Source: Apophysomyces variabilis (lineage: Eukaryota; Mucoromycota; Mucoromycetes; Mucorales; Mucoraceae). Taken from it: a DNA stretch of 64,000 bases. Where the stretch lies: positions 735,465 through 799,464 of the forward strand of contig MZZL01000408.1 of NCBI GenBank assembly GCA_002749535.1, in the 5' to 3' direction. The position numbers and the translations under genes are program-made. Within the stretch, counting starts at the first letter, position 1. Every line of letters begins with the position of its first letter. Below the pieces are notes generated by a model that ran no database searches, was not told the DNA's origin, and saw nothing but the letters and a program-made list of their open reading frames with translations. This document shows, piece by piece, positions 32,407 through 45,624 of this stretch.

Positions 32407-33347
32407 TCCAACAGACATGCCGCATTCAAATAAAACATACCAAAGTAAATAACCACTCAAAGCTTCTGATTGCTATTAAAAACAGAAAGCCAGCATCTTC
32501 TCTCCCGTTATAACCGTAGAAAAGGAGTATAACATCTATAACTTTTGGTGTACCAGTGAACTATTCACACTCGTAGCAAACGAAATCCCTGTTATAGATT
32601 GATAGTAATGCTAAACTAAATGACATGTATTACCAGTAGCAAAGATATTCCGTACCGCTGTTGATGATAATTTAGTGGAAACATTACGTGCGTATCAAGC
32701 TGTGAAACGGTCATATGCAAAGATGCTGAAAAGACACTAGAACGTCGTAATATCGCTAAAACTGGCCCCAGAACTATCTCTTCTTATGTGTTCCACTCTC
32801 ACAACCCTTAGCTTCCTTCGATAAAATCCAGTGCCTGCAATTATCCACTTTCTCCCTCCTAAATTGCTCCACATCACTAGTCGAGTATGAATACCCTTTG
32901 ACGCTTGGAAACGGTTCGACTCATCAAGGAATTTGATATAGAAACTACCGCATGTTGACTAGGAAAAGGAGAAAAATACGGTTGCCGTCTGTTAACAAGA
33001 CAAACGTGGCGTCTCCTTATTTTGTTTCGTCCCTATAGGTATGTCAACGATTGACTCTATACGTATGCTTGCTGGTTCCTTTTCGATTCCCTTACTCAAC
33101 TCCTTATTTAGCTGTTACTATTTGTTTATGCTACCCTGATCTTTTCCTCTGTAGATGTAGTTCATTTAAATCGATCTTTTTATTTAGACAACCGAGACCT
33201 GTACTGATGTGAGCAACTGCAGGTCCGTTTAAACAGCGATAGGTGTAAATTTTTGTTCTTGCGAGTCGTAAACCAGGACCTTCTGAGTCTGAACATCTCG
33301 TCTTGGTTGATACCTTTTCCTTACTCAGTCTGTTGACCACGCACACG
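32407..33347. other. intergenic DNA between tropomyosin and the cyclophilin gene
   Basis: About 0.94 kb. I see the tropomyosin 3' end and, upstream of the cyclophilin start, pyrimidine-rich sequence. No coding frame or RNA gene is supported. Confidence 0.5.
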
Positions 33348-34781
33348 ATGAAGATTAACCCTCGTGTGTTTTTTGACATTGATGTCGACGGCAATCGAGG
33401 TAACACTTCCTATACGATTCGGTTTTTAGTACAGACTAACAGTTTCATAAGTTGGTCGAGTGATCATGGAATTGTTTGCCGATGAGGTCCCACAAACGGC
33501 AGAGAACTTCCGCGCGCTGTGCACAGGTACCGTTTCATTCACTACAAAATTATGCAGTTATTTACAACTGTCTTTTTCAGGAGAGAAAGGGCTAGGCAAA
33601 GTAAGCAATATGCCCCTCCATTACCGCGGATCAATTTTTCATCGGTACGGAAAGAGAAAGTTTTATTGTCATTGATTGGACCTCTAATGTTCGTAATATA
33701 GAGTAATCAAAGGATTTATGATCCAAGGCGGTGATTTCACGCGTCGTAATGGAACCGGTGGCGAAAGTATATACGGTGCACAGTTTCCGGATGAATCTTT
33801 TGCTCGAAAGCACACAACTCACGGTCTATTGAGCATGGCCAATCGTGGACCAAACACACAATCCTCGCAGTTTTTCATCACAACACGACCAACACCTCAT
33901 CTGGACGGTAAACATGTTGTGTTTGGTCGAGTTGTAGCTGGTTATGAGTTTATCGAAGCGATTGAAAACCAGCCCGTGGATGATAACGATAGACCTTTGC
34001 GAACCGTCATGGTTGCCAACTGTGGCGAGCTCGTATTGAAGCTTCCACCCAATGTTCAACGTAAGCAGGATATAAGAGAGAGAATATAGACGCAGTTTTT
34101 GGCTGAGCGTTCTTTATTATCTTTAGTCAAAGGGACAAAAAGTGCAGATGGAGTGAGCGAAAAGAAGAGAAAGAGATCGCGGTCAGTATCACCTTCTTCT
34201 TCTGTGGCATCCGATAGCGACAGTGAAAGTGTGGATTCAGAAGAGGAAGAAAGACGGAAAAAGAAAAGAAAAAGCAAGAAAAAGAGCAAAAAGGAGAGAA
34301 AGGATAAAAAGGATAAAAAAAAGAAAAAGAGTAAGAAGAAGAACGACCGGGATCGAAGTCCCAGTCCTGTGTCTGTTCGTACGCCAGAATCAGTACGCGA
34401 CCGTAGCATCGAACGCTCTGGTTCGCCAGAAGCAAAATCTCCAGAGGCTAGATCAAGGTCACCTTCACGCTCACCCGTACGGAATGACCGTGAATCAAGC
34501 AAGAAGAGATCAGATCGATCAAGAAGCCCTCCTCGTGCTTCTCATACAGGTTCATCTTACAGACCAAGCTATCGACGATTCATGGAGCGGGATGCTGAAA
34601 GACCAGAGTGGGAAAAACGAAGGCGATTTAGTGATGATGAACCAGAAGTAACGTTCAAGGGAAGAGGACGGGTGGTAAGTGCAGTGAACTCATTCTCTTG
34701 ATTCCAGGATCAGTTAATTTACGTCGCCGTTTAATATTGTAGAAATACAGACGGCAACGAGGAGGTATGCGAGGCTGGTAG
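33348..34781 (+). CDS. SR-type cyclophilin (peptidyl-prolyl isomerase G/NKTR-like) with RS/KK-rich tail
   Basis: Six exons (33348-33399, 33452-33526, 33581-33644, 33702-34060, 34127-34674, 34743-34781) give 378 residues. Residues 1 to about 178 form a complete cyclophilin domain: [50 protein letters not shown] (catalytic Arg and PPIase signature), [14 protein letters not shown] and [13 protein letters not shown]. The insert [12 protein letters not shown] is typical of the PPIG/NKTR/Cyp40 group. The second half is Lys/Arg/Ser-rich ([42 protein letters not shown]), and the last short exon adds [11 protein letters not shown]. Such proteins localise to nuclear speckles and bind splicing factors or the RNA polymerase II tail. 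All six exons join in frame. Confidence 0.93.
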
Positions 34782-35267
34782 AAAGGGTGATAAGGTGAAG
34801 GGCAGAAAAACATGGCATCTCTCTTGTAATACAGGGTTCTCTTCAGCATTACATCACTTGCTTTTCAATAAAAAGTTTACGCTATACTAAATCCAGTTTG
34901 CGTCTATGAAACATTCTCTTTAATCACATCCGTAGATATGTAGTCGCAGTCCGTCTTGATGGATCGTTCACTATGTCATTATTACATTAAACATATACGT
35001 ATAGTCATACAACGTTTTATTGGCATGGATTGACAATATGTGATGGAGAAAGATATATACTTGAAGCCAAGTTAATTGAGATTGAAGCAAACAATGGATA
35101 ATGCCAACGTAGTATTACCCGTCTTCAGCCAAGGCACATTTTGTTCTTTTAACTGATGCGGAATGCTTAGTGAAGCTAATGTAAACACTCTCTGTTCACC
35201 GAGAAAAACAATCATCAAATGGAGCAAATGATAGTGCAAAAATCTTATTTATTTACAATTAACGCTC
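34782..35267. other. intergenic DNA, converging 3' ends, with short repeat copy
   Basis: This carries the 3' ends of the cyclophilin and UNC80-like genes and copy 2 of the short dispersed repeat. Nothing else is recognised. Confidence 0.5.
34876..34909 (+). repeat. dispersed short repeat, copy 2 (weak)
   Basis: TTTACGCTATACTAAAT, 3 bases, then GTTTGCGTCTATG resembles copies at 18849 and 44899 over about 34 bp. The downstream part seen in the other copies is missing. Confidence 0.4.
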
Positions 35268-38200
35268 TCAAGCGGTGTTGTTCTGTGAAGGAGTGGCAGT
35301 GATTGAAGTAGTTCTCGCAAGCTCGTTGGTTTCTGAGAAAAGTTGCAGTAGGAGTAACCATTCGTTGGACATCTTGTTGACTGAGATGCGGTAACTCCAC
35401 GGCCCAAGTTCTGAATTCATTTGATTTGCTACCCAGGGTAGTGCAGGTTTGTAGCCCATATTCAACTGAACATGAACAAGAGCCATCATGGCTTCGCTTT
35501 GAATGGTATGTAGCACAGTAGTGGAAACCAACAAATCCTTTGCAGGTGCTGTTGTAGCATGAGACCCTCTTCGACTATGCAACCTGCTTTGAACCTCTGT
35601 TTCAGGTTCGTACCAGTCATTAGTCGTGGCATTAGATACCGATGGTGAACTGGTGATGGAAGGCCCGGTTCTGGGGATATGAAGGCCAAGGCCACAGGTA
35701 GGTGACGAAGCTTCGTGAGGATCCAAAGCTGAAACTGGATTCATCGGGTTTTGATCTTTCGGTAATCCCTTGCCCCAGCTCTTCCACCGTGGCCGTGCCT
35801 GATCCATTTGTTCGGGAGGTGATAACAAAATAGGCGGCGGTGACTGGATGACCATGCTTGCTCTAGGCGTCGAGCGTCCACCTTGCAATGAATTTCGCTG
35901 ATTGGTTTGTATGTCTCTCAATTTACCATGTATAAATCCTCGGAGAAATAGTATCAAAGGGCTTTTGTAGCAGACGACAAACTCAAGGAAACGCCAAGTG
36001 ACAAAATCGTATACCACACCAAGAGATACCTGAGACTGTCCTGAAGGAGCTAGTGCAGGTGAGCTTGGAGTAGACCAGGGCGGAAGATTATTATTGGGTG
36101 ACGAAGGTGGTGCATGATTCGGAGTGGAACGGCCGGATGGGGTCGATTTCGGCCTAAGCGATTTCAAAGATTGACCAAACACAAGCGCACCTTTGATGAA
36201 GTATGCCACTTGCACCCAGGACCCTCGCATCTTATCAAATGATTTTGCTCCCCGAATTAAAATAATCTTCATGGCGACAAAGCCGAGAGCAAACATAAGT
36301 GCTACGGCAGTTGGCGATTGTTTGGTATCCTGTACATCTTGATCTGAATCCTGACCTGCTGCCATGCCAGAAAGAACGGAAAGAGTAAAACCGGAAGATT
36401 TGGATTTCAACAGGGAAGCTTGACTGCAAGCAGTCGAAATGTAACCTAATAACCGCATCCAGTTGGCCGTAGGATCAGGTCGATATTTTCGTATCATGAT
36501 CGGACTGTGATCCCAGCGAATATCATACTGAAGACAGATAGGAACAACAACCTTCCCAAGTAATATAACAGAGATTGGTAGCTGTTCTATCTCCTGCAGA
36601 ACATCTTGCGTCGAATTTTCCATAATGGCTACGATTAATCGTACTAAGGCATGGCAAAAGCGCGTGTGTCCAGTTTCGTTATCCCAATCAGACCGCGTCG
36701 TGGCGATGCTCAGACCAAATGGAACAAAACGCTCCTTGATCACACCTGCAATATCATGCATATTAACAGCTTTACCCTGTCCGCGTTCTAGGACAAGCGC
36801 AAGGCCTTCGTACAGATCAGCTGCGTCTACCATTTTCCATTGACCGCGATACTGCGTGAAAATCTGTCCAAGAAGCTTTTTGAATGCCTTGGTATAATTT
36901 CGCATATCCACCATAGAATGCAACGAATCCACGAGATAATCCTTAATCCAATCGGTGCCGCAAATTTGTCGTAGTGATGCATAGTCCCTCAAGATCATTC
37001 GGATGATCATTGCCATCTTTTCATGATTGATCTCGGTTAACATTCCTCCACTCTTCAGATAAATATGTACAAGGAGGACGAACTCTTTCTTGATCGTGAT
37101 ACGGTCATTTTGTTGCCATTGTTTTCCATATGCATGCTGTGCAGACTCAGCTGATCGACCCTGAAATTGATCCCTGTCATTTGCAGCATGCATGCCTGTA
37201 CCGATGCCGTTTCCTCCACGGTCTCCCGCAGCGGGCCCAGGAGAGGAAGCTGTTGCCGCTGCCGCTTCTGTGGCTGGCTTGGCAGTTTTACTGAACTTTG
37301 AAAACACATCTGTCAAGGCAACAATGCCTTCGCTGACCAGCCCCTTCAAGCTTGTCAATGTGCAGAATCTAGGAAGCAGGTAGCGGAACATTCGGACGAA
37401 TTGCTCGGCTCTCAGTGACCCAGGATCATAAGCGATAATGGTCAGGAATAGCTTAACAAAATTCTGTAGCGGAAAAGGTCTGTTGGCGAAATTATTCGTC
37501 ACAAGTGGTGTAATGGGCGAAGTAACACTTCTTGCTAAGGGCTTCAAGATAGTTGTCGACAGAGGCACAGCCATGGGATTACTCACTGTATCAATCCGTT
37601 CTTGTATTGACCGCTCATGATCATCAAGCTCCACTTGTAGCTGTAGACCCAAAACATCGGATGTTGCACCAAGACGTGGCGGATCATGCATGGCTTGCAT
37701 AAGGACAAATATGTTATTTGTCATCCACGCTCCCAATTGGACCGATTTCGTGTAAGCGCTCAGAATCAGAGGTACCAAAGTCCCTAGCATTTGAAAGACG
37801 AAAGCTTCTTCATGGATTGCATAGAATCGACACCAAGCGAAAGTAATCGCAGATCTTACGTGAGGATACCGTTCAACCTCGCAAAAGACCTTGAAAAGCG
37901 CAGGTAGAAACGTGCTGTAGCCTCGATTCGATACGAATAATCGCTTAAAACGGGTGACAATACGCGTATAAAGGATGAGAGCCTGACCAATGATACCAAA
38001 GTCGCCTGTATGCTCGATAATGATGGTGTTAATACCTTTAAGGATACGTTCCAGTTCCATTCGGTCGTTATAATTCTTGTTGAGGCCATTCAACAACACA
38101 TCAATAAAGCGTAGCCATACTCGAGCTCGCAAAGCTGATAGCGCATCGATATCCCGCTTCTGTTGGCTAAGTTGCGGCAAACGATCGTCAACGTCTTCCT

Positions 38201-41200
38201 CCTCATCGTCTGAGCTCCCTTCCTCAAATACAAAATCGGTATCTCGTCTCTTTCGCAACTGAGAATTGGGAAAATAAAGCTCATCTGGTCGGTCAAACAT
38301 GAAATCATGTCCAGGTTGCGCTATAGGTTCATAGTCTTGGATAGTCTTTTTGACAGCATAAACTTCTCTAGGGTATCTGATCAGAAAGTTCGTCAGGAAT
38401 TGAATATGACTGATGCGAAGAGTGGCAACGCTGAATATCTGCCAAGGTATATCGAGTATATCAAACGATGTCTTCGTACTAGTTAGACTGCGAGGAAATA
38501 GATCTGGTGGCTGCTCATGAATGAACCAGAATCGACCTGTACTGGCCAACAGATGCTCGATCTTGTTCTTTCGGAGATCACGCGTAGATAATTCGTTGGT
38601 AGAGAAGACGAGTTCTGCAAGGATAGGGTGAACCAGCGTCATAAGGACCAATCCGTCTTCTTTGCTTTCCCTTGTAAGCCATTTCAGCATTCCCGCTAAA
38701 TAATTGAATAGAACATGCGTGAAGCCAGGTGGAAGCTTTGCCTGCATATGGACCAAGTAGCTGATTTTTGTCAAGAGCTCGCGATGGCGGTCCAGCTTTT
38801 GTCTACCGAGATCACCCAAAAAAGCCCGCAGAAACGTAGTAGGATCATCACGAATAAAGTGTTCTAACAATTCACGAACAGCACTACGAGTGGATGGGTC
38901 TTCGTCACGGAGCATATCAACTAAGCTAGACATAGCAACAGTGAAGGACTGTATGGTGGATGCGCGTTTTCGTCGAGCGATTACTTTACTGATACTGACT
39001 TGTTTCTTTCCTTGATCATTTGCTCTGTTACTGTTTTCAGCGTCGTTCATCCGCTCGTCCTCTTCATCCTCTAGAAAGAGTGAGGGAAGCAATGCAAGTG
39101 GTGTTAACACCTTCTTCATCGCCTCATGCTCTTCTCCTTGGTCATCATCGTCCCAACCAAGCTCTTGGATCTGCCGCTTTAATTCAATAGGAAAATTACT
39201 TGCATTTTTCAGTTTAGCCATCCATCGAGGCTCATCCATCGTAAACTGGTTGCTTCCGAGATCGGTCGGTACAAATGGCGTCGAGAATGCACCGCCATCA
39301 CCGCGGAATGGCCTTCTTCGGGATGAAACTGGGATGTATTCTTGCGCGAGGACATTGAAACGAAATGCTGTCAGCGCAGCGTACTTTCGGACTGCCGAGA
39401 ATCGGCACACAAGGTTATCACTAGTATACATTGAGTGAATCGTGTTTGTCTGACCGATTATAATTACCTGTAACAATCTTGACTTGTAATTTCAATTGTC
39501 AGCTTAGGCACCTTCTCACCGCATTGCATCAAAAGAAAAGCAGCAGGAACGAAGGCTTCCGGAAAGCGCTCGTCTATAAAACGTTCCCATAGCGGTCTGA
39601 CCAGGCGTGCAAATTCTTGTGTAGTCATAGCAGTGTAAACAGCGACTAACAAAGAAAACACGGCACCGAATGGATCTTGATTTATCTTTCCCATGTCTAT
39701 CAACCGTCGATTCGGAAGGATCGATGCCAGATTTCCTAGATCGGTTTTCTCTTCTTTGATTGACGAGGGTTCAATACTTAATGATGCAACTGCCGCAGAA
39801 CTAAGGGGATACATCGTAGCTATGCTTTGATATCGCTTACTACGCACTTCAGGTATGTCAAGCATGTCAGCTGGTTCACGAAAGAAAGCAGGTAACTCAT
39901 TTCTGTCACCCATCTCGTTCGGTTCTGTTTCGAATTGATCAACTGTCGTAGCATAGACAATACGCAGTCTTTGAAACATTAACGTTACATCATCCAACAA
40001 TTGCTGATGAAGTTGTGCGGCTATCTCATCAGAGGCTTCAAAATGAGTACCCGGAAGAACTATGGGCTGCGTTGCCCATTCAAGCACACGAGTCAGCCAG
40101 CCTGGGCGATGTGTTGTGTTGCAGAACAAGCGTACATCAAGAAATACGTTGCAGAGAATGACTCGCAGTGGTAAAGGAACAAGCATGAACTTTTCCTTAG
40201 CAGTGATGAACACTGCTAACCGTTTCTCGAGGTCGATTAAGAATTTCTTCGCAATCTCGTCTTCTTCCATATTTCGTCGTGAGCCTTCTTCTTTTTGCAT
40301 TTCCCTGAGTTCCTTAATTGTCCACATGAACTCTGCAGCTACAACGCACTGACCAAGCGTGGTACTGCCCCATTTGGATGCTTGCGATGCACCTGCACTT
40401 TCGCCCCTAAATGACAATGACGAACCTTCTTCGTCTGCGGGTGATTGCTTTTTATTGACATCACTCAGGAAAAGTACGTTGATCATTTCTGGGTCTTGCA
40501 TCCAAAACTGGACACCAGAGAGATAGCGCCTCAAACTTGTCATCAACATGAGATGTCTGACGACTTTTCTCTCATCGTTTGATGCCACGCATGACACCAC
40601 GCGTTTGTAGAATACCGTTGGGTATTTCTTCGATACCATGGATAGCAAACGGCAGAGGGATGGTGTAGCTTGCGGATAAGAAGCCACGATCTTGTCAAGA
40701 AATATTTGGAACGTCTCTTTCGCCACGCATTCACCAACAGCGGCGTCAATATGGAACAGCAGGTTTTCGTATATGCACACAGTACGCTCACTTATCACAT
40801 CTTCCAACATGCTGGCGGTTGCTCCGAGCAAGCGTTCGCGATAACCTGAATTCCAAAATCCATGAACATAGGCCTTCATAATACTTAATGCCATGTTCAT
40901 TTGGCTAGATTTACGGTGAAAAATCTGAGTGCTAGCGTATCCTGAGCTGTCGCCACTGAAAGGAGAATCAACGGAATCCACCCATGATTCATGCATCGAG
41001 AGTTGAGGGCTACGGTTAGGAGAGGCCCGCGGATTCCTGGTACGTTGACTTTCTAGGCTTGTTATGGCAAGCATCGACAAAACCATGGTCATCAAACTCG
41101 CCTCTGCCCCGTGCTGGCCATTGCTCTCAGGGAAAAAGGGGCGTAACGCAGTTGGGTCCAGTTTATTCTTCACAAAATGTAGGAGCAAAGAGGTCGAAGA

Positions 41201-43007
41201 CGCCGGTAAATCCAGCTCCTCCTTGTTGGACAGAAGAAACCGGCAAATGGCTAAGCGAATCGTTTAATGTCAGACATGGCCAAAATAAATCGCTCTTTAG
41301 CTTTCGTACCAGACTCTGAAAGTGTGAATATTATCCTGGAAAACGCCGGACGAGCGTCTTCCGATGGCTGGGTCCAATAACGCTGCAAATGAAAAGATTG
41401 CACCATTAGTGAACGTTTTGGGACAGACATGACCTTACAGGAAGCAAATCTTGTAATATCAATTTGTCAATTGCCAAGGTGGATGATTGTCTTTGGGGTA
41501 GTTCTTTATCCGAGTATGGATCTTCTCGCACGTAGTCGTCTGTGCTCAATGCTTTACAGATGCCCTCCACTACACAGAATTGTGCAACAGAGACTGGGAT
41601 TGCCACGCTAGTGGAACCTACGGTTGCTGACTGAAAATAATCACTCCAGTCGTCACCGACAATAGGGATCAAGCGACCATTGGATAAACTGTCGAGAAAA
41701 TCTATTATACTTGCACGAATATGGTCCCCCTCTTTTGGTTCATTTGATTCAGAAGATGGCAGCCCAGCCAGGGCTTTAATGAGCGAGAATACAAGGGCAT
41801 GGAACGTTATTGGTCTGGACGGTAAAAAGTTCGGGCTGCCCATACAAGGTGCCAAGATGGCCTTGAGCATTGAGATGATCCGCATCTTAGGAATTGTATG
41901 TTTTCTTGCATTAATGTTTGCGTTACACATGCATTAGTCGCTTCTACCTTAAGACCGAAGTGTCTGACATCTAGAAGCCTGACACAAAAGAGAATTTGTC
42001 CAAAGTTTTCCTAGCAGAAAATCAATAAATTAGTTACACGATTAAAGAAACTTCTAACCGTTGATTCAGAAATTATACTCACGTCTGGTGTGATTTGCTT
42101 AAATCGTTCCCTAATGTATTCAAGCACGTCTAATGCTTGCTTGCAATCCTCCACTAATATAATAAAGTTAGCTACATACGATATCAGCTAGCTGTTTAGC
42201 CTTACCATTGTAGGGTTGCTGATTAAATGGTATAGCTAGGATGGCATGTATTTCACCGGCAAGTGGCAGTCTCGTGGCTTGCTTATGTTTGTGCAATAAC
42301 TCCATGATAGAAGACAAGATGGTGCCTATGCGGGTGCCACTAGAGAGGATGCCTTCATTGATGACTTCTGTCGAAAGACTAGTGGTTGCCGCTGTGTGAA
42401 AGTAATCGCCTTTGGATTGTCGTTGAAACCGTGTGCGTTTCGCATTGGAATCGACAACTCCGTTGGTATCCTTCGAATCCATCATGGTAGCAAGGTTGGT
42501 CTGTGAAGTGTGAACGTTTAATCGGAGGATCAGTTTCTGTAAAGCGCGTTCCAATCTGTATATATCCTGCTGCACAGCAGTCGTTGTGGCATAAATGCCA
42601 CCCATGTGCATATGTCGTCCGCTCACATTGCTTGAGTGGAAAGGAGAGAGGCCGGCAACCTGTGCGGCTGCTGCTGCTGCTGCGACGAACCGATCTCCAT
42701 GGTTGCTAAACTCGCCTGCTGTTGGTGCTGAGCGGGAAAAGGCATTTAAAATCGGGTTACGTTGGCCAAACCGGGCCGGGATAGGTAATGGTGAATGAGC
42801 GGTTGAAGAGGGTTGATGACTCGCTGATCCCGTTGCACCATTGGTCGAAGGTCCACTCAGCATGACCTCACGCACTTTATCCCAGTGACTAGCGGGCTGC
42901 ATTTTCTTTTCTGTATTGCGATCTCGCCGTGATGCGTTTCGTAATGGGGGCAAGACCTTGGGCTGGCTGACGACGGTACGCTGTGAATCGCTTTCGGGAT
43001 CGCCCAT
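35268..43007 (-). CDS. UNC80-like giant HEAT/armadillo-type protein (probable cation-channel accessory subunit)
   Basis: Seven exons (43007-42206, 42153-42083, 42010-41948, 41885-41439, 41382-41310, 41250-39468, 39420-35268) give 2,463 residues; introns are 47-72 nt. The protein is mostly helical with low-complexity insertions and no clear membrane segment. The central block AVRKYAALTAFRFNVLAQEY, then FVPTDLGSNQFTMDEPRWMA, matches the layout I recall in UNC80 (RF-LW-RF, then LPSP-IG, then DPPWMP). Downstream are DEDPSTRSAVRELLEHFI, LPPGFTHVLFNYLAGMLKWL and ELSTRDLRKNKIEHLLAS, familiar from fungal UNC80-domain proteins. In animals UNC80 bridges UNC79 to the NALCN channel; fungal NALCN/Cav relatives are Cch1 with partner Mid1. 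Furry/Tao3/Mor2 morphogenesis proteins are the main alternative. Family assignment is from memory of motifs. Confidence 0.68.
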
Positions 43008-43894
43008 TGAGATTGATATTGAGCAATGGGGTCAATGTTAAAAGACAGAATGGTGCGATACCGTGTGCTGAACCAGATTCGTTTCTCTTTTCTTTCTGCC
43101 CTTTTTTTGGTCTTCTTATCTTTTGCCCGGCTCCACCAACTACGGCAGTAGGCACGTTCCGATCGAGCAAGACGACAAAATGAAGCTAACCCCCTCATCT
43201 CATTGATGGGCGGCACTTTAATTTAATTGGATATAAAACAAAAAAGAACACTGCGCTAAGGGAATTCGTTTCGAAAATCATGCATCCACTAGGATTGATA
43301 AACATTTGTTACCTAAACCTTGAAGCAAGAAGCATGTTGGTATAAAACGGCTGTTTTCAACTATTGAACTTCTCAAGCCTGTAATTAACAAGAAACGATA
43401 TGGCAATGCAGTATTCTCACGTCTTTTTCTTCATGAAAGCAAGAATGATTTATATGCAAATTGTAAAAAAATGCTTACATATAATAACAGTATGCCTTTT
43501 ATTGTTTAATCAAAGCCTATTGTAACTCTATTGTTGAATTTCTGACAAGTATAGCACAAGACGTTAGTCGAGAACAGAACGAGCAATACGCAGTGGTTCA
43601 ACATTATCTTTTCAGAAAAGGCTGGTTAAAAACCTAAACAACCTTCTTATCTTTGAAAATGCGTTCAAAAGCAAGGCTACACGTTTGTCGGATCAATGTT
43701 ACAGATTTATCTAAGTTTAGGTAAAAGAAAATGATGTGCTTGCAAACAACACAACTTCAAAGACCTTTGTGGGAAATACAATACACATTTTGTGCGTGCA
43801 GTTTGGTACTTTAAGGGTCTCAGTTCGAAATGGTCTGTACGGGCAAGGATGAAACAAACATTCGTTTCCGTACATAGACCGGTCATTACATGTG
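43008..43894. other. intergenic DNA upstream of the UNC80-like gene
   Basis: Promoter side of the UNC80-like gene followed by AT-rich DNA up to the repeat copy B. No supported coding frame. Confidence 0.5.
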
Positions 43895-44797
43895 ATTACA
43901 TCTCTCTATTAGTATACTGTATTTTCGAGTAATTTTTGCGCGCAAAAACATTTTGCCGGTATTACAACCAGTTTCGTGGAAGCTGGTTCGACGGTAGTAC
44001 TCTTCAGTTGATATATAGAAGTCTTTATTTAGGAGAAAAGAATACGTCCAGCAATGAAGTAGAGGAATAGATTTGTTAGAGATATTATCTGACACTTTCC
44101 AAGAAGGCCAAAGGGTCGTGTTGGTCTCAGTAGCAATTTGGTATGTGTATGCAATCTTTATGTGTGGGTCAAGAGAGCTGAGCTGCAATAAGTGGGTAGA
44201 AGATATTACGAAGGACAGTTAAATAGGCTTTGTGTAAAAACTTCAGCAGTAATTAGAAGGGTCAAGTGCTTTGCAAAAGTGCAATGAGTAGTTGAATATA
44301 TTGTCTAATTGCCCTCCATCGGTTTTATATACGATAAAAAGGCTCAATGATAAGATCCTTATATGGAGGACTATTGCTTTGTTCTGGGGACATGTACCTT
44401 CAGTGAACACTGTCAATTTATCTCTGTTTCTTACATATTCTATTGCCAACAGAGATAACCATTCCTATGCTAACTTTGTCCTTCGCTCTGTTATTTCTTA
44501 ACTAAGATCAAGGTTCAGAAGCTATGTTGTACGAGGCAGATAGCTACGCTTCAAACATTCATTCTGCTTTTTTTTCCTATCTGAAATCGTTGTCCACAAG
44601 CGATACTGGCTTATTTACGTCCTTATGTCTCCAGATCGTTTTTCGCGTTTTAAACTACTTATCTTACTTGGTGCATCTTTATTTCACAACACCATATCAT
44701 ATCAGTCACTTACGTATACATACACCTCTTGAATTTCTTACATAAAATGAGAACTTCATTTTCAGCAATATGTTCTGTTACCGTAAACATATGCTAA
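43895..44797 (-). repeat. dispersed repeat about 0.9 kb, copy B, with coding traces
   Basis: Inverted partner of 20280-21180. On the minus strand it keeps open segments that look like exons: HMFTVTEHIAENEVLIL, KLTVFTEGTCPQNKAIVLH, and after a T-rich CAG acceptor near 44183, SSLDPHIKIAYTYQIATETN and FYISTEEYYRRTSFHETGCN. These suggest a decayed multi-exon gene or a mobile-element ORF. I do not recognise the family. Confidence 0.8.
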
Positions 44798-45624
44798 AAA
44801 TGGCCACAAAGTCATTTACTGCAGCCGCACGCGGCTGTAACGGAAGGAGCGAAGCGAGTGCAGAAGGACTAGTCTGTCCTACTGTTTATTGAATTATATT
44901 TTGCGCTACTTTGAAACAAAATTTTGCGTCGATGAAAGAAGACTTGAAATCGAAGTCTGCAAATGAAAAATAGAAATGCGCAAACAAATAGGAAAACGCA
45001 GTACTTCACGCAGTAGCAGCGAATTATAGTTTTATCGGTAAGATATTTGTTTTATGATCTGTTACGGCGATCAGTGCTAAACTTGGTACAGTTTCCATGT
45101 AAGAGTTAATTTCATCGCTTATGCAGACTTGTCGAAGGAATTCAGATTGCTTTTTAAGACATGATACAATTTTAAGCAAGACTTGTCGGTTGTACCTTGT
45201 TTCTGATCTAGACTCAGATGTACTGTTTTATTACGATGCATTTAATTTGGCTTGGTAGTATCAACTTGCGGATCTCCAAACACGCCAAAATTGATCTAGA
45301 ACGTCGTCCGTTTTTATTCAAGCAATAAGTTAAAAAAGAAAATACCTTCTATACAGATCTTTACATGGAAGCTTGTAAACTTCTGTATAGATATTCTCAT
45401 GTAGATCTTAATAAATATCGTTGTGATCTTAGCAATGTGTTTCGACAAAATAGGATCGGCTGCTGGAAACCACGAAATTTCCTGGCACTCTTTTAACAAA
45501 CCTATTCCCTTAATATTCTGCTCTTTCCACTGCTGATTCGTGCTCTTAGAATTGAGACAAAATCAAAAAAGCTAAGCATGATTATTGCAAAACATGTCCT
45601 TTATCGTTGTTTTCTGTTTCAGTT
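44798..45624. other. gene-poor DNA with hairpin and short repeat
   Basis: It starts beside repeat copy B. CAGCCGC-AC-GCGGCTG at 44822-44837 is a perfect 7-bp hairpin with a 2-base loop, followed by GGAGCGAAGCGAGTGC. The short dispersed repeat copy 3 follows. No coding frame is supported. Confidence 0.5.
44899..44990 (+). repeat. dispersed short repeat, copy 3
   Basis: TTTTGCGCTACTTTGAAAC then AAAATTTTGCGTCGATGAAA, with AAATGCGC about 45 bp later, parallels copy 1 at 18849. AGGACTAGT lies just upstream in both. Confidence 0.45.

Noticed and set aside
35268..43007. Assignment of the giant gene as Furry/Tao3/Mor2
   Set aside because: The central proline/tryptophan block and its order fit UNC80 better, but this remains the main alternative.
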